Below are positions 9,367 to 20,272 of a stretch of 64,000 nucleotides of DNA, piece after piece. Source of the stretch: an uncultured cyanobacterium (GTDB lineage: Bacteria > Cyanobacteriota > Cyanobacteriia > PCC-6307 > Cyanobiaceae); NCBI GenBank assembly GCA_903935205.1, contig CAIZQU010000162.1, positions 52,313 through 116,312 of the forward strand. Reading direction: 5' to 3'. The position numbers and the translations under genes were made by a program. Position 1 is the first letter of the stretch. The number at the start of each line of letters is the position of its first letter. Below the pieces are notes generated by a model that saw only the letters and a program-made list of their open reading frames with translations, did no database searches and had not been told where the DNA came from.

Positions 9367-10314
9367 TCAGGCGCTGGTGGGGGCGATGAAGTAACGCTGC
9401 TCGATCAGGGTGTGGAGCTGGTTGAGATCCTGTTGCAGCTGATCGATCGCCTCGTGCAGACCACCAGCGATCAGATCCTCAATGCTGGTATAACTCCAGC
9501 GGGCCAGGGTGAGGCCGCTGAGGCACTCGATCGCATCGGGATGGCCCGGCACGGCTTTGCCGTTCACGATCCTCAGGGTTTCGCTGATTCGCTCCAGGCA
9601 GTAGCGCACCGAGCGGGGGAACACCGGGTTGAGCAGCAGGAATCCGGCCACCGCCTCCGGTGCGATCGCCCGCTGCTGGGATTGGCGGAACATCTGGTAG
9701 GCACCGGCAGTGCGCAACAGGGCGATCCACTGCAATTCATCGATCACGCCGCCCACTTCCTCCGGGCTGGGCAGCAGCAGGTAGTACTTGACATCAAGAA
9801 TGCGGCTCGTCTTGTCGGCCCGCTCCAGCAGACGACCCAGCCGGCTGAACTGCCAGGAAAGGTCGCGGCTGAGGGTGGCGTCGGTGATGCCATAGAAGAG
9901 CTGGCAGGCTCGCCGGATTTCCCGCAGTTGCTCCTGGGGGGGTTGCTCCCAGTAGCTCGGCTCCTGGAGCTGCCAATAGGTGCCGTTGAGCTGCTCCCAC
10001 ATCTCGGTGGTCACCACGTCACGGATCTGACGGGCGTTTTCGCGGGCGATGGCGAGGCAGTTGACGACGCTGTTGGGGTTGTCTTCATGGCGCACCAGGA
10101 AGCGGACCACATCCTCGGGACTGCCGGCGGGGCAGAGCTGGTCGAACAGTTCGCGGTCGCCGCTGGCATCGATCAGGGGTAGCCAGGGCTCGGCGCTGCC
10201 AGGGGGGCAGTCGAGGGCCATGGCTTCGCTGACCTCGACGAAACGGGAGATGTTTTCAGCGCGCTCCACATAGCGGTTGATCCAGTAGAGCGAGTCGGCA
10301 ACGCGGCTCAGCAT
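9367..10314 (-). CDS. Alpha-E domain (DUF403) protein
   Basis: 315 residues, almost entirely helical. The start MLSRVADSLYWINRYVERAENISRF is the family signature: every alpha-E protein opens with the motif LSR-A-LYW-RY-ERAEN. The function is unknown; the family is nearly always encoded next to a circularly permuted ATP-grasp and a transglutaminase, as here. Its start overlaps the 3' end of the ATP-grasp gene by 7 bp, indicating translational coupling. It is followed after 7 bp by the transglutaminase. Confidence 0.88.
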   Translation of the reverse strand: MLSRVADSLYWINRYVERAENISRFVEVSEAMALDCPPGSAEPWLPLIDASGDRELFDQLCPAGSPEDVVRFLVRHEDNPNSVVNCLAIARENARQIRDVVTTEMWEQLNGTYWQLQEPSYWEQPPQEQLREIRRACQLFYGITDATLSRDLSWQFSRLGRLLERADKTSRILDVKYYLLLPSPEEVGGVIDELQWIALLRTAGAYQMFRQSQQRAIAPEAVAGFLLLNPVFPRSVRYCLERISETLRIVNGKAVPGHPDAIECLSGLTLARWSYTSIEDLIAGGLHEAIDQLQQDLNQLHTLIEQRYFIAPTSA

Positions 10315-11777
10315 GGGACCGCCCCCTCGCTGCCGGGCTCCAGGCTTTTGTCATCGACGATCCAGGTGTCCTTGCAGCCTCCGCCCTGGGAGGAGTTGAC
10401 CACCAGGGAGCCGCGGCGCAGGGCGACCCGGGTCAGCCCCCCCGGCGTCACCCAGTCGCCGCTGCCGCGCAGCACGTAGGGGCGGAGGTCGACATGGCAG
10501 GGATAGAGCTCACCGTTGCTGAGCGAGGGCACGGTCGAGAGCTCGAGGGTGGGTTGGGCGATGAAGTTGCGGGGATCGGCCTCGATCTTGGCGGCGAAGG
10601 CCGCGATCTCCTCCTCGCTGGCGTGGGGCCCGATCAACATGCCGTAGCCGCCAGCTTCCGCCACCGACTTCACCACCAGCTCCCGCAGGTGAGCGAGGAC
10701 ATAGGCCCGATCATCGGGGCGGGCGCAGAGCCAGGTGGGCACGTTGTCGATGATCGGCTCTTGATCGAGGTAATAGCGGATCATCGCCGGCACGTAGGCA
10801 TAGATCAGCTTGTCATCAGCCACGCCGGTGCCGGGGGCGTTGGCGATCGCCACCCGACCAGCCCGGTAGGCGGCCATCAGGCCCCGGACCCCGAGCATCG
10901 AGTCGCTGCGGAAGACGGCGGGATCGAGGAAATCGTCGTCGATGCGGCGGTAGATCACGTCCACCGGCGTCAGGCCGGTGGTGCTGCGCATCCACACCCG
11001 TTCACCCTCGCAGACCAGATCGCGGCCCTCGACCAGCTCGATGCCCATCTGCTGGGCCAGGTAGCTGTGCTCGAAGTAGGCGCTGTTGAAGACGCCGGGG
11101 GTCAGCAGTACCACCTTGGGGCTGTCGGTCCAGGGTGCGAGGTCCTGGAGGGTGCGCAGCAGTTCGGAGGCGTAGTTGTCGATCGGCTGCACGGCCCTGC
11201 CGGCGAACAGGCTGGGGAAGATGCGTTTCATCACCCGCCTGTTTTCAAGGAAGTAGGCCACGCCGGAGGGGCAGCGCAGGTTGTCCTCCAGCACCCTCCA
11301 GGTGCCCTGACCATCGCGCACCAGGTCGAGACCGGAGATGTGGCACCAGCGGCCCAGGGGCGGGGTGATGCCCCGCATCTGGGGGCGCCAGCCCTGGGAG
11401 CTCTCCACGTCTTCCCGGGGGACCACGCCGTCGTTGAGGATCCGACCAGGGCCGTAGACGTCGGCCAGAAAGAGGTCGATCGCCATCAGCCGTTGAAAGA
11501 GCCCCTGCTCCAGCCGGGTCCACTCCTCGGCGGTGATCAGACGCGGCAGGGGATCGAAGGGCAGGATCCGCTCGACGCCGCGGCTGCCGGAATCGTTGAG
11601 CCGGAAGGTGGCGCCCAGGCGCTTGAGCAGGGCGGCGGCGGCGGCGTGGTCGCGGTTGAGCTGCTCCAGGCCGATCCGTCCGAGGGAGGAGAGCAGGGGG
11701 CGCAGGGCGTTGCGCGGCTGGTCGACGGATCGGAAGTACTCGTCGTAGCCGTGGCTGGGGCGGTAGTCCGCGAACAA
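10308..11777 (-). CDS. Circularly permuted ATP-grasp protein (DUF404/DUF407 type)
   Basis: 489 residues. Characteristic segments are YDEYF near residue 11, ERILPFDPLPRLI, FLADVYGPGRIL, DLVRDGQGTWRVLEDNLRCPSG and LPCRAVDVIYRR-like DVIYRRIDDDFLDP. The late segment GGYGMLIGP and IAQPTLELSTVPS supply the expected nucleotide and acid-ligand loops. The family is predicted to ligate an amine to a carboxylate using ATP, probably on a peptide. It is the first gene of the minus-strand operon and is divergent from the PEP-CTERM gene across 216 bp, which should hold both promoters; I see no clear regulator site there. Confidence 0.87.
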   Translation of the reverse strand: MFADYRPSHGYDEYFRSVDQPRNALRPLLSSLGRIGLEQLNRDHAAAAALLKRLGATFRLNDSGSRGVERILPFDPLPRLITAEEWTRLEQGLFQRLMAIDLFLADVYGPGRILNDGVVPREDVESSQGWRPQMRGITPPLGRWCHISGLDLVRDGQGTWRVLEDNLRCPSGVAYFLENRRVMKRIFPSLFAGRAVQPIDNYASELLRTLQDLAPWTDSPKVVLLTPGVFNSAYFEHSYLAQQMGIELVEGRDLVCEGERVWMRSTTGLTPVDVIYRRIDDDFLDPAVFRSDSMLGVRGLMAAYRAGRVAIANAPGTGVADDKLIYAYVPAMIRYYLDQEPIIDNVPTWLCARPDDRAYVLAHLRELVVKSVAEAGGYGMLIGPHASEEEIAAFAAKIEADPRNFIAQPTLELSTVPSLSNGELYPCHVDLRPYVLRGSGDWVTPGGLTRVALRRGSLVVNSSQGGGCKDTWIVDDKSLEPGSEGAVPC

Positions 11778-11993
11778 GGTGCTTCCCGCTGCTGGAGGGA
11801 TCCTGCGGCGCAGGCGGCCCCACCACTGGTCGCGGTTGTTACCGACGCCGGGGGCTTTTCGGGCGGCCGGTCAAGCCGGAGGCCAACCCAGCCCTGGTTC
11901 CGCCAGAGTATCCTGACATTCGGATCCGATGCGTCGACGCGGCCGATCCGGAGCCAGATGTTGTGCTACGTTCAACGTGTTCGTGCCTTACTT

Positions 11994-12743
11994 ATGAAGA
12001 CCCAGCTTCGGTTGGCTGTCGGAGCAGCCTTCATTGGTCTGCTCAGCGGACCAGCACATGCCCTTTCTGTTCAGACTGTCAGTGCAGGCGCCTTCCAGAC
12101 ACTCGGAAGCGCAGGATCAACCGCGCCTCTGAGCTTTGCCCCGTTCACCGCAGGTCCTGCCAGTTGGCTGTCTGGTGTGAAGCTTCGTGTGGTCAATGGA
12201 GCTTTTTCTCAACAGATTTTTCTTTCTAAGAACAATACTGGTCCCTCTGGTCGTCAGATGACGATCAATGCTTTGCCGACCTTCAATTTCGGCTCCACCC
12301 CTGCAACTATCTCGGGCACCACGGCTCAGGCTGTTGTGGCTACTCCTAACACGGTTACAGGATCCGGTCCCCAGAGCGTTACGGCAACAGCTTCTGGGGC
12401 ATGGACTACCCCCTTCAGTTCGCTGTCAACAAACACTAATACTCTCAGGAATTACTTTGCTGGGACGCCTTCAATTTCTTCCTATTCCACGTCCTACAGT
12501 CTCGCTTCTTGCATCAACACCACCACCAGCACAACGGCAGGAAACTGTACTTTCGCTGTCGATGATGATCCCACCGAGCCTTTCATGAATCCCACCTTGT
12601 TTAGTGGTACCTTGATGGTTGATTACGAATACGAAATTCCGCCGGCCGCCACCCCAGGTCCTATTCCCATTCTTGGAGCTGGTGCTGCTTTCGCAGCCTC
12701 TCGCAGGCTGCGTCGCAGGATTCAGCCGAAAATCGCCGCCTGA
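11994..12743 (+). CDS. PEP-CTERM-type secreted surface protein
   Basis: 249 residues from the ATG at 11994. A signal peptide (MKTQLRLAVGAAFIGLLSGPAHA) precedes a Ser/Thr/Asn-rich beta-type body without recognised enzyme motifs. The C-terminus ends with TPGPIPILGAGAAF, then a basic S-RRLRRR tail, which matches the cyanobacterial form of the PEP-CTERM sorting signal: a short PxP motif, a hydrophobic segment and an Arg cluster. Such proteins are processed by an exosortase and often go to the cell surface or matrix; no exosortase gene is in this window. An HpsJ-like gene lies 248 bp downstream. A strong terminator follows the stop codon. Base composition is visibly lower in GC than the flanks. 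Confidence 0.75.
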   Translation: MKTQLRLAVGAAFIGLLSGPAHALSVQTVSAGAFQTLGSAGSTAPLSFAPFTAGPASWLSGVKLRVVNGAFSQQIFLSKNNTGPSGRQMTINALPTFNFGSTPATISGTTAQAVVATPNTVTGSGPQSVTATASGAWTTPFSSLSTNTNTLRNYFAGTPSISSYSTSYSLASCINTTTSTTAGNCTFAVDDDPTEPFMNPTLFSGTLMVDYEYEIPPAATPGPIPILGAGAAFAASRRLRRRIQPKIAA

Positions 12744-12762
12744 TCTTTTTGGTCGATCAGTC

Positions 12763-12797
12763 AACTGCTCCTCCCTGCGAGGGGCAGTTTTTTTTTG
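12763..12797 (+). terminator. Rho-independent terminator after the PEP-CTERM gene
   Basis: The 11-bp stem AACTGCTCCTC / GAGGGGCAGTT (one G-T wobble) closes a 5-nt loop and is followed at once by a run of about nine T. It starts 20 bp after the stop codon at 12743. It separates the PEP-CTERM gene from the downstream HpsJ-like gene, which must then rely on read-through or its own promoter. Confidence 0.9.
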
Positions 12798-12991
12798 GCT
12801 GCTCACTGGCAACCTGACTTTGCGACCATTCCAGGCCAGCAGCGACAAGCTGCATGGACAAAGCGCTTATACTGGGTTTGTGATATTAGAGTTACGGCAA
12901 ACTTAATCGCCGCCGGACCACTGGATGCACTACCATCCCGTAGCTTGAATATCCAATCCCAACCATTCCTTCTTCGCAATACAACCTGACC

Positions 12992-14020
12992 ATGGATCCG
13001 AAGTCCGTCAGCAGCAACCAGGGAGACAGTGATCTGTCGGTTCAAGCGAAGCATGATGCGCCAGGGCAAGAATCGCTTCCCGATAAAGCCGCAAAGTTGA
13101 TCGCCAAGGCATCCTCAGTATTTTTTGCCCTGTTTGTTTGCATCGTTGTCCTTGATGCACTGCCGCCCCGGCTGCTCGACCCGGTTTGGTTGATCCAAAC
13201 CGCCACCTCGCTGACCAACACGGTTTCCTTTCCCCTGGCCGGACTGTTCTTTGTTCACATTGCTGCAGCACTGGCGCCTCTGAATGCGGGAATCAATCTG
13301 CGGCGTATGCGTCTGAGCCGTCTGGCCGTTTGGGCCGCGCTCGCTTATTTATTGCTGATTCCACTGATGGGATTTGCGGTCTGGCGTGGTGTCAACAATG
13401 TGAACTTGAGCGTGGATCGTGAATCCAGGGTGATCGCAAGTACGGCAGATAAGCTCATCAAAGCCGTAGGTTCCGCTTCATCGCCACTTCAATTGCAACA
13501 AAGCATGCGCAAGTTGCAGGGGCCTTTGATCAGCAACGCTGACCTGTCTCGCCCCCTGCCTGAGCTCAAGCAGGATCAGCTGCGAATCGTCAACCAGATT
13601 CGTCAAAATTTGATCAATCAGTTGCCCCGTCCAACCAAGACCGACTTCTTTAGTATTTATTTGCAGGCCCTGAGGGCTTCCGTTCTCGCCCTCCTCTCCG
13701 CCGTTGGCTTTGCGGCCCTGTCTTGGAATCCCTTTAAAGAGTCGACATTGTTGGAATTGTTGCTCACTCCTCGATCGGCTGAAACATCCCGCTGGAATCG
13801 CTTTGTATTCAAGCTGAAGCAGCGCTTCATCGAATTTCGCAATCGCCAAAAGGTTCAGGCTTCATCTGTGGAGAGGAAGTCATTTTGGGCGGGCATGAAA
13901 AATAAGGAAAAAATGGCCGCTGTCAAGCGCGAAAATGACATGAAGGCTCACGCCAAGCGCATGCGAAAGCTGCAGCTTGAGCGAGAGAAGCAGATGCGCA
14001 AAAATAAAAATAAGCCGTAG
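12992..14020 (+). CDS. HpsJ-like membrane protein
   Basis: 342 residues. About 35 polar N-terminal residues are followed by hydrophobic helices near residues 40-57, 75-92 and 110-130, a periplasmic or cytoplasmic helical region, a further membrane helix near 225-245, and a highly basic C-terminal tail rich in Lys, Arg and Met. The segment LQGPLISNADLSRPLPELK near residue 170 is closely matched by LQGPQLTSTDLAQPLPDLK in the protein at 38961-39848, so the two are paralogues. This architecture fits the HpsJ-like family associated with cyanobacterial polysaccharide secretion and exosortase systems. Both copies lie beside a PEP-CTERM gene in this window. Direct biochemical function is unknown. Confidence 0.68.
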   Translation: MDPKSVSSNQGDSDLSVQAKHDAPGQESLPDKAAKLIAKASSVFFALFVCIVVLDALPPRLLDPVWLIQTATSLTNTVSFPLAGLFFVHIAAALAPLNAGINLRRMRLSRLAVWAALAYLLLIPLMGFAVWRGVNNVNLSVDRESRVIASTADKLIKAVGSASSPLQLQQSMRKLQGPLISNADLSRPLPELKQDQLRIVNQIRQNLINQLPRPTKTDFFSIYLQALRASVLALLSAVGFAALSWNPFKESTLLELLLTPRSAETSRWNRFVFKLKQRFIEFRNRQKVQASSVERKSFWAGMKNKEKMAAVKRENDMKAHAKRMRKLQLEREKQMRKNKNKP

Positions 14021-14212
14021 CTTCTCGGCGGGATTCCTTGAGTGCTCCTCGGAAAATTCTGATTCCTGCCGGTAGCGTTGATTGCGACGAATTTCTGTCC
14101 CTTTCTGGCCGTCTCTGGCCGCAGCGCTGAGGGCCCACTGGACAGGGAAAACGCGATTTTTCGAGGTGCCCTTGATCAGCCGATGGCTAGATCAGCCAGA
14201 TTATCTGGATCA

Positions 14213-15934
<1,722 letters not shown>

Positions 15935-16013
15935 GGGCCGGAGGGCGATGGTGCGGGGGGCTGGGAGGCGTTGCTGGCCTGGGCGTGGGGTTTGGGGGTG
16001 CAGTTCCTGCCGC

Positions 16014-16331
16014 TTAGTCGAGGGGGCCGTTGATCAGGCCGTTGAAGCCGAACACCCGCCGCTCGCCGGCGAAGGGCACCAGCCGCACCTCGCGGCTGTC
16101 GCCGGGCTCAAAGCGGATGGCCGTGCCGGCCGGGATGTCGAGCCGCAGGCCCAGGGCTGCCTGCCGATCAAAGATCAGGGCGGCATTCGTCTCATGAAAG
16201 TGGTAGTGGGAGCCCACCTGTACCGGCCGATCGCCGCTGTTGGCCACCTGCAGCACGGTCACGGGTCGGCCGGCATTGAGCTCAATCTCGCCCTCGGCGG
16301 GCAGCAGTTCGCCGGGAATCAGGGGGGCCAT
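16014..16331 (-). CDS. ureB: Urease subunit beta
   Basis: 105 residues, typical for a stand-alone bacterial beta subunit. The start [21 protein letters not shown] and the segments [11 protein letters not shown] and PAGTAVRFEPG-like [16 protein letters not shown] are diagnostic. It packs against UreC in the (UreABC)3 holoenzyme. It lies 79 bp upstream of ureC and 139 bp downstream of ureA, wider spacing than in many urease operons, but I find no gene or terminator in those gaps. Confidence 0.97.
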   Translation of the reverse strand: MAPLIPGELLPAEGEIELNAGRPVTVLQVANSGDRPVQVGSHYHFHETNAALIFDRQAALGLRLDIPAGTAIRFEPGDSREVRLVPFAGERRVFGFNGLINGPLD

Positions 16332-16470
16332 CGGCTGGGTTCGTAGGGCGTGGGAAGGGGGCAGGGATGGATCACGGGCCGGGGCCTTGGCCTGGATGGG
16401 GCCCGCCCTGGGGCGGTTCCGGCCCGCAGGGCAGCGGCGGACGGTCAGGGCCGGGGGGGCAGGGGCCCCA

Positions 16471-16773
16471 TCAGCGGATCGGGTCGTGCAGCGTCACCAG
16501 CTTGGTGCCGTCGGGGAAGACCGCCTCGATCTGCACCTCGTCGATCAGCTCCGCAACCCCTTCCATCACCTGCTCGCGGCTGAGCCAGGTGCTGCCCTCC
16601 TGCATCAGCTCGGCCACGCTGCGGCCGTCGCGGGCCCCCTCCAGCACCTGGAAGCTGAGCCAGGCCACCGCCTCCGGATGGTTGAGCCTCAGGCCCCGGT
16701 TCAGCCGGCGCTCGGCCAGCAGGGCGGCGGTCACGATCAGGAGTTTGTCCTTCTCCTGGGGGGTGAGATGCAT
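16471..16773 (-). CDS. ureA: Urease subunit gamma
   Basis: 100 residues, exactly the usual size. The opening [23 protein letters not shown], the segment [21 protein letters not shown] and the ending [18 protein letters not shown] (here IEAVFPDG) are family signatures. It is the smallest structural subunit of urease and lies between ureD and ureB. Confidence 0.97.
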   Translation of the reverse strand: MHLTPQEKDKLLIVTAALLAERRLNRGLRLNHPEAVAWLSFQVLEGARDGRSVAELMQEGSTWLSREQVMEGVAELIDEVQIEAVFPDGTKLVTLHDPIR

Positions 16774-16860
16774 GGCGGGACGGCTTGGGGTGCAGGGGCG
16801 CCGATGCCGCGGCGGACCTCGTCACCCCACCATCCTCGCAGCGCCGGCCCAGCGCAAGGT

Positions 16861-17985
16861 TCAGGGCGCACCAGGGCGGTCTTCCGCCCCGGAGCTCGCC
16901 GGATCGGCTGCGGTCTGCGCGGCCGGCGGATCGGCCCTCGCCGCCCGCCCGGCTCCGCTCCCGTCCGCCTCCGCTCCAGCCGTCGCGCCCTGCTGCGGCC
17001 CCAGGGGGTCCTCCTGGAACGGCCAGACCCGCGGCAATTCCGGAGCTGCCAGGCCCCGTGTCGCCCGGATCCGCCGCCACAATCGCGTGAACCAGTGGCG
17101 CGCCGCCGTGGTCGAGGGCCCCCGGTAGCGGGCCACCAGGCCCTGCTCCAGGGCGCCGCAGGCCATCTCCCCCACCAGTCCTCGCCGGTCGTCCCGGCAG
17201 CCGGCCAGCAGCTCCGCCAGAAGCGCCCCATCCAGGGGCTCCGGGGCGGCCCAGACCAGGGAGCCGAAGACCGGTTGACCGGCCATGCCATGGGCATCCA
17301 CCAGGCCGGCTCCCCCCAGCTCGAATCGATCCACCAGCTCCCAGCGCCCGCCGGCCGTACCGGGGCCAGGGCAGCGCCTGATCTCCAAGGCGGAGCGCCA
17401 ACGGCCCTCGGCCAGGCCCTCGCCGGCGGCGGTCAGGCCCAGTCGCACCACCTCAGCCCCCAGCCAGCTGGCCCCGGGGCCGAGCTGCACGCGGCAGGTC
17501 TGGTGATACAGGCCGTCGCCATAGAGCACCAACTCCTGGGGGAGCCATTCCAGGTCGGCCCCCGGGCCCAGGACCACCTCCAGATCCTGGCGGGCCCAGG
17601 CGCCGGCGGGGCTGCGCCGGGAGCGGCCGATGCTGCCGTAGACCTTCTGGGCTGCCACGCTGGTGAGCAGGGCCCGACTGTGCGGCTCCAGCAGCAGCGA
17701 GAGGCTGAGCCGATCTCCCCCCACCAGGCCGCCGGCGGTATGGAGCAGGGGGAGCTGGCAGCGGCCCTCGCCATCGACGAAACCGCGCTGCACCTTCAGC
17801 GGGGCGCTGGCACCGCCCTGGTGGCGGGTGATGCCGCGGGAGTCCCGGTGGAACTGGAGCCGGGCCTTCCCGTGCCAGGGGGCTGCAGGCGCCGACCCGG
17901 CCGGTCCCGCCTCCGTCAGCCCTGAGCTCCCTGGCGGCCGAGGGTCACCGCCGGCGCCGCTTGCCGCCACACTGGGTTGGTGCAT
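16861..17985 (-). CDS. ureD: Urease accessory protein UreD
   Basis: 374 residues from the ATG at 17985. The frame is open far upstream, but this ATG lies about 35 residues before the conserved start WHGKARLQF. Further signatures are GGLVGGDRLSLSLLLEPHSRALLTSVAAQKVYGS, LEWLPQELVLYGD and RFELGGAGLVDAHGMAGQPVFGSLV. UreD binds apo-urease and recruits UreFG for nickel insertion and lysine carbamylation. The last 70 residues are a Pro/Ala/Arg-rich extension not typical of the family. The start is only 18 bp from the divergent ureE start, so any promoter for one gene overlaps the coding start of the other. Confidence 0.93.
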   Translation of the reverse strand: MHQPSVAASGAGGDPRPPGSSGLTEAGPAGSAPAAPWHGKARLQFHRDSRGITRHQGGASAPLKVQRGFVDGEGRCQLPLLHTAGGLVGGDRLSLSLLLEPHSRALLTSVAAQKVYGSIGRSRRSPAGAWARQDLEVVLGPGADLEWLPQELVLYGDGLYHQTCRVQLGPGASWLGAEVVRLGLTAAGEGLAEGRWRSALEIRRCPGPGTAGGRWELVDRFELGGAGLVDAHGMAGQPVFGSLVWAAPEPLDGALLAELLAGCRDDRRGLVGEMACGALEQGLVARYRGPSTTAARHWFTRLWRRIRATRGLAAPELPRVWPFQEDPLGPQQGATAGAEADGSGAGRAARADPPAAQTAADPASSGAEDRPGAP

Positions 17986-18003
17986 CGTTCGGGAGCCGCC
18001 CTG

Positions 18004-18555
18004 ATGAGCGAGTCTGCCCCGGCTCCCCTGGTGTTGCAGCGGCGCCAGCGGGACCAACCCCCCGGGGCGGGTGGGCCGGGTTCCTTCCTGAGGCTGTCGC
18101 TCAGCGCCGAGGAGCGCAGCCGCCTGCGGGGCCACCGCACCAGTCGCTGCGGCCGTGATCTGCTGCTGCAGTTGGAGCGGGGTGAGCCCCTGCTGCCCGG
18201 TGAATGGTTGCTCGGCGGGGCCGCTGATCCGCCGGTGCTGGTGGAGGCCGCGCCTGAAGCCCTGCTGCAGGTGAGCGCCGACGAACTGCTGCCGTTGCTG
18301 CAGGCCGCTTATCACCTCGGCAACCGCCATGTGGCCCTGGAGATCAGGCCGAGCCAGCTGCGGCTGCAGGCCGATCCGGTGCTTGCCGACCTGCTGGAGC
18401 GCCGGGGTCTGGCGGTGCAACCCCTCGAGGCGCCGTTCCTGCCGGAGCCGGGGGCCTATGCCGGCGGCCATGAGCCGCATCAGGCCCACCCCCTGCCCGG
18501 ACACCCGCACGGTCACGCCCATGGCCAGGGGCCGCATCCGGCTCCCCTGGCCTGA
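18004..18555 (+). CDS. ureE: Urease accessory nickel-binding protein UreE
   Basis: 183 residues. The N-terminal half (LRLSLSAEERSRLRGHRTSRCGRDLLLQL) and the central YHLGNRHVALEI motif identify UreE, the metallochaperone that delivers nickel to the urease complex. The C-terminus is His-rich (HEPHQAHPLPGHPHGHAHG), giving additional nickel-binding capacity. The stop codon overlaps the ureF start (TGATG), so the two are translationally coupled. The ATG at 18004 is 18 bp from the divergent ureD start. Confidence 0.92.
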   Translation: MSESAPAPLVLQRRQRDQPPGAGGPGSFLRLSLSAEERSRLRGHRTSRCGRDLLLQLERGEPLLPGEWLLGGAADPPVLVEAAPEALLQVSADELLPLLQAAYHLGNRHVALEIRPSQLRLQADPVLADLLERRGLAVQPLEAPFLPEPGAYAGGHEPHQAHPLPGHPHGHAHGQGPHPAPLA

Positions 18556-19424
18556 TGGGCGCCCCGACCTCACCCGGGGCGATGGGTCCCTGCCAACCTT
18601 GCGCCGCCCAGGCCGCCGACAGGCCGTCCGCCGCCAGCGTCCCGCAAGGGGTCAACCCAGCTGAAGCCACCTCAGCGCCGGCCCAATCCGCCTCCAGTTC
18701 CCCGATCCTTCCAGCGCCTCCCGCGGCCTCGGAGGCCCGCCTGCGGCTGCTGCAGCTGGCCAGCCCGGCGCTGCCGGTGGGTGCGTTCAGCTATGCGGAA
18801 GGGTTGGAGCCCCTGGTGCAGACGGGGCTGATCGGCGACACCGCTTCCCTCGGAGCCTGGCTTGAGGCCGAGCTCGAACGCGGCGCCCTCAGCCTGGAAG
18901 CCGCCTGCCTGGCCGGCTTCCAGGCGGATCTGGAGAGGGCCCGGCAGGGCGGGGCAGCGGCCGATAGCGCCATGGCGGCGGTGCGGGAGCGGGAGGGATG
19001 GCTGCTGGCCCAGCGGGAGGCGCCCGAGCTGCGGGCCCAGCAGCGCCAGATGGGGGGATCGCTCTGCCAGCTGCTGGCCGATCTGGGCTGGCCCCTGCCC
19101 GACCACCGATCCGCTGCCTGCCGCCCCCTGGCCTGGCCCGCCGCCTGGGCCTGGGCCGGCCTCTGTCTGGAGATCCCCAGCGAGCTGCTGCTGGAGGCCT
19201 ACCTGCACGGCTGGACGGCCAACCAGATCAGCGCCGCCGTACGGCTTGTGCCCCTGCGCCCCACCGAGGCCCAGCGGCTGCTCCTCTCGCTGGTGCCCCT
19301 GGTGGCCCGGCGGGCGGCCGAGCTGGCCTGCAGCGACCCGGAGGCGCTCTGGTGCGGTGGGGTCGGGGCCGCCCTGGCCCAGTTGGGCCAGGCGGAGCTT
19401 TATTCGCGATTGTTCCGCAGCTGA
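18555..19424 (+). CDS. ureF: Urease accessory protein UreF
   Basis: 289 residues, longer than usual because about 55 low-complexity Ala/Pro/Ser residues precede the conserved start RLLQLASPALPVGAFSYAEGLE. Other family segments: GALSLEAACLAGF, LRAQQRQMGGSL and YLHGWTANQISAAVRLVPL, then the C-terminal GAALAQLGQAELYSRLFRS. UreF works with UreD and UreG as a GTPase-dependent activation complex. An internal start nearer the conserved region is possible, but the TGATG overlap with ureE favours 18555. Confidence 0.93.
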   Translation: MGAPTSPGAMGPCQPCAAQAADRPSAASVPQGVNPAEATSAPAQSASSSPILPAPPAASEARLRLLQLASPALPVGAFSYAEGLEPLVQTGLIGDTASLGAWLEAELERGALSLEAACLAGFQADLERARQGGAAADSAMAAVREREGWLLAQREAPELRAQQRQMGGSLCQLLADLGWPLPDHRSAACRPLAWPAAWAWAGLCLEIPSELLLEAYLHGWTANQISAAVRLVPLRPTEAQRLLLSLVPLVARRAAELACSDPEALWCGGVGAALAQLGQAELYSRLFRS

Positions 19425-19606
19425 ACGACGGCTGCTCCGGTTTGGTTCGACGCCGTCCCTCAGCGGCTCCGGCTGACGCCCCGCCATCGCCCCGGCCAGC
19501 TTCCCGTCACCAGCACCGCTGGCCGTTGCCGGCGGGGTCTGGGGAGGAGCGGGCTGGCCCTTCGTCGGCGGGTGGACGGCCTTTCTAGGCTGCGGCCACT
19601 GCTCGG

Positions 19607-20212
19607 ATGCTGATGAGCCGTCTGCGGGTGGGTGTGGCTGGGCCGGTGGGTTCGGGGAAGACAGCCCTGGTGGAAGCGCTTTGCCGACGGCTGCGGGATC
19701 GCCTGGAGCTGGCGGTGGTCACCAACGACATATACACCCAGGAGGATGCCCAGTTTCTGACCCGCGCCGGGGCTCTGCCACCGGAGCGGATCCGCGGGGT
19801 CGAGACCGGCGGCTGCCCCCACACCGCCATCCGCGAGGACTGCTCGATCAACCGGGCGGCGGTTCAGGACCTGGAACAGGCTTTCCCGGGGCTGGATCTG
19901 GTGCTGGTTGAGAGCGGTGGCGACAACCTTGCCGCCAGCTTCAGCCCGGAGCTCGTGGATGTGTGTATCTACGTGATCGATGTCGCCGCCGGCGACAAGA
20001 TTCCTCGCAAGGGCGGGCCCGGCATCACCCGCTCAGACCTGCTGGTGATCAACAAGATCGACCTGGCGCCCCTGGTGGGCGCCAGCCTGGAGGTGATGTC
20101 ACACGACACCGAGCGGATGCGAGGGGGACGGCCCTGGTGTTTCACCAACCTGCGCAACGGCGAGGGCATCGAGCAGGTGGAGGCTTTTCTGCTGCGACAG
20201 ATACCGTTTTAG
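19607..20212 (+). CDS. ureG: Urease accessory GTPase UreG
   Basis: 201 residues. The P-loop [14 protein letters not shown], the conserved [13 protein letters not shown], the metal-binding [17 protein letters not shown] with the Cys-Pro-His motif, and [18 protein letters not shown] identify UreG, the SIMIBI GTPase that couples GTP hydrolysis to nickel delivery. An in-frame ATG two codons later (19613, MSRLRVGV) is an equally possible start. It lies 182 bp after ureF; the gap holds no gene. Confidence 0.97.
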   Translation: MLMSRLRVGVAGPVGSGKTALVEALCRRLRDRLELAVVTNDIYTQEDAQFLTRAGALPPERIRGVETGGCPHTAIREDCSINRAAVQDLEQAFPGLDLVLVESGGDNLAASFSPELVDVCIYVIDVAAGDKIPRKGGPGITRSDLLVINKIDLAPLVGASLEVMSHDTERMRGGRPWCFTNLRNGEGIEQVEAFLLRQIPF

Positions 20213-20272
20213 ACATTGCTTTCTGTCGGTTTCCAGACTCAGGGCCGCCTGGGCCTCGGTGAATCCGGTTTT

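Noticed and set aside
14160..14212. Terminator between the HpsJ-like gene and ureC
   Set aside because: Short palindromes such as CCAGATTATCTGG are present, but there is no usable loop or T run.
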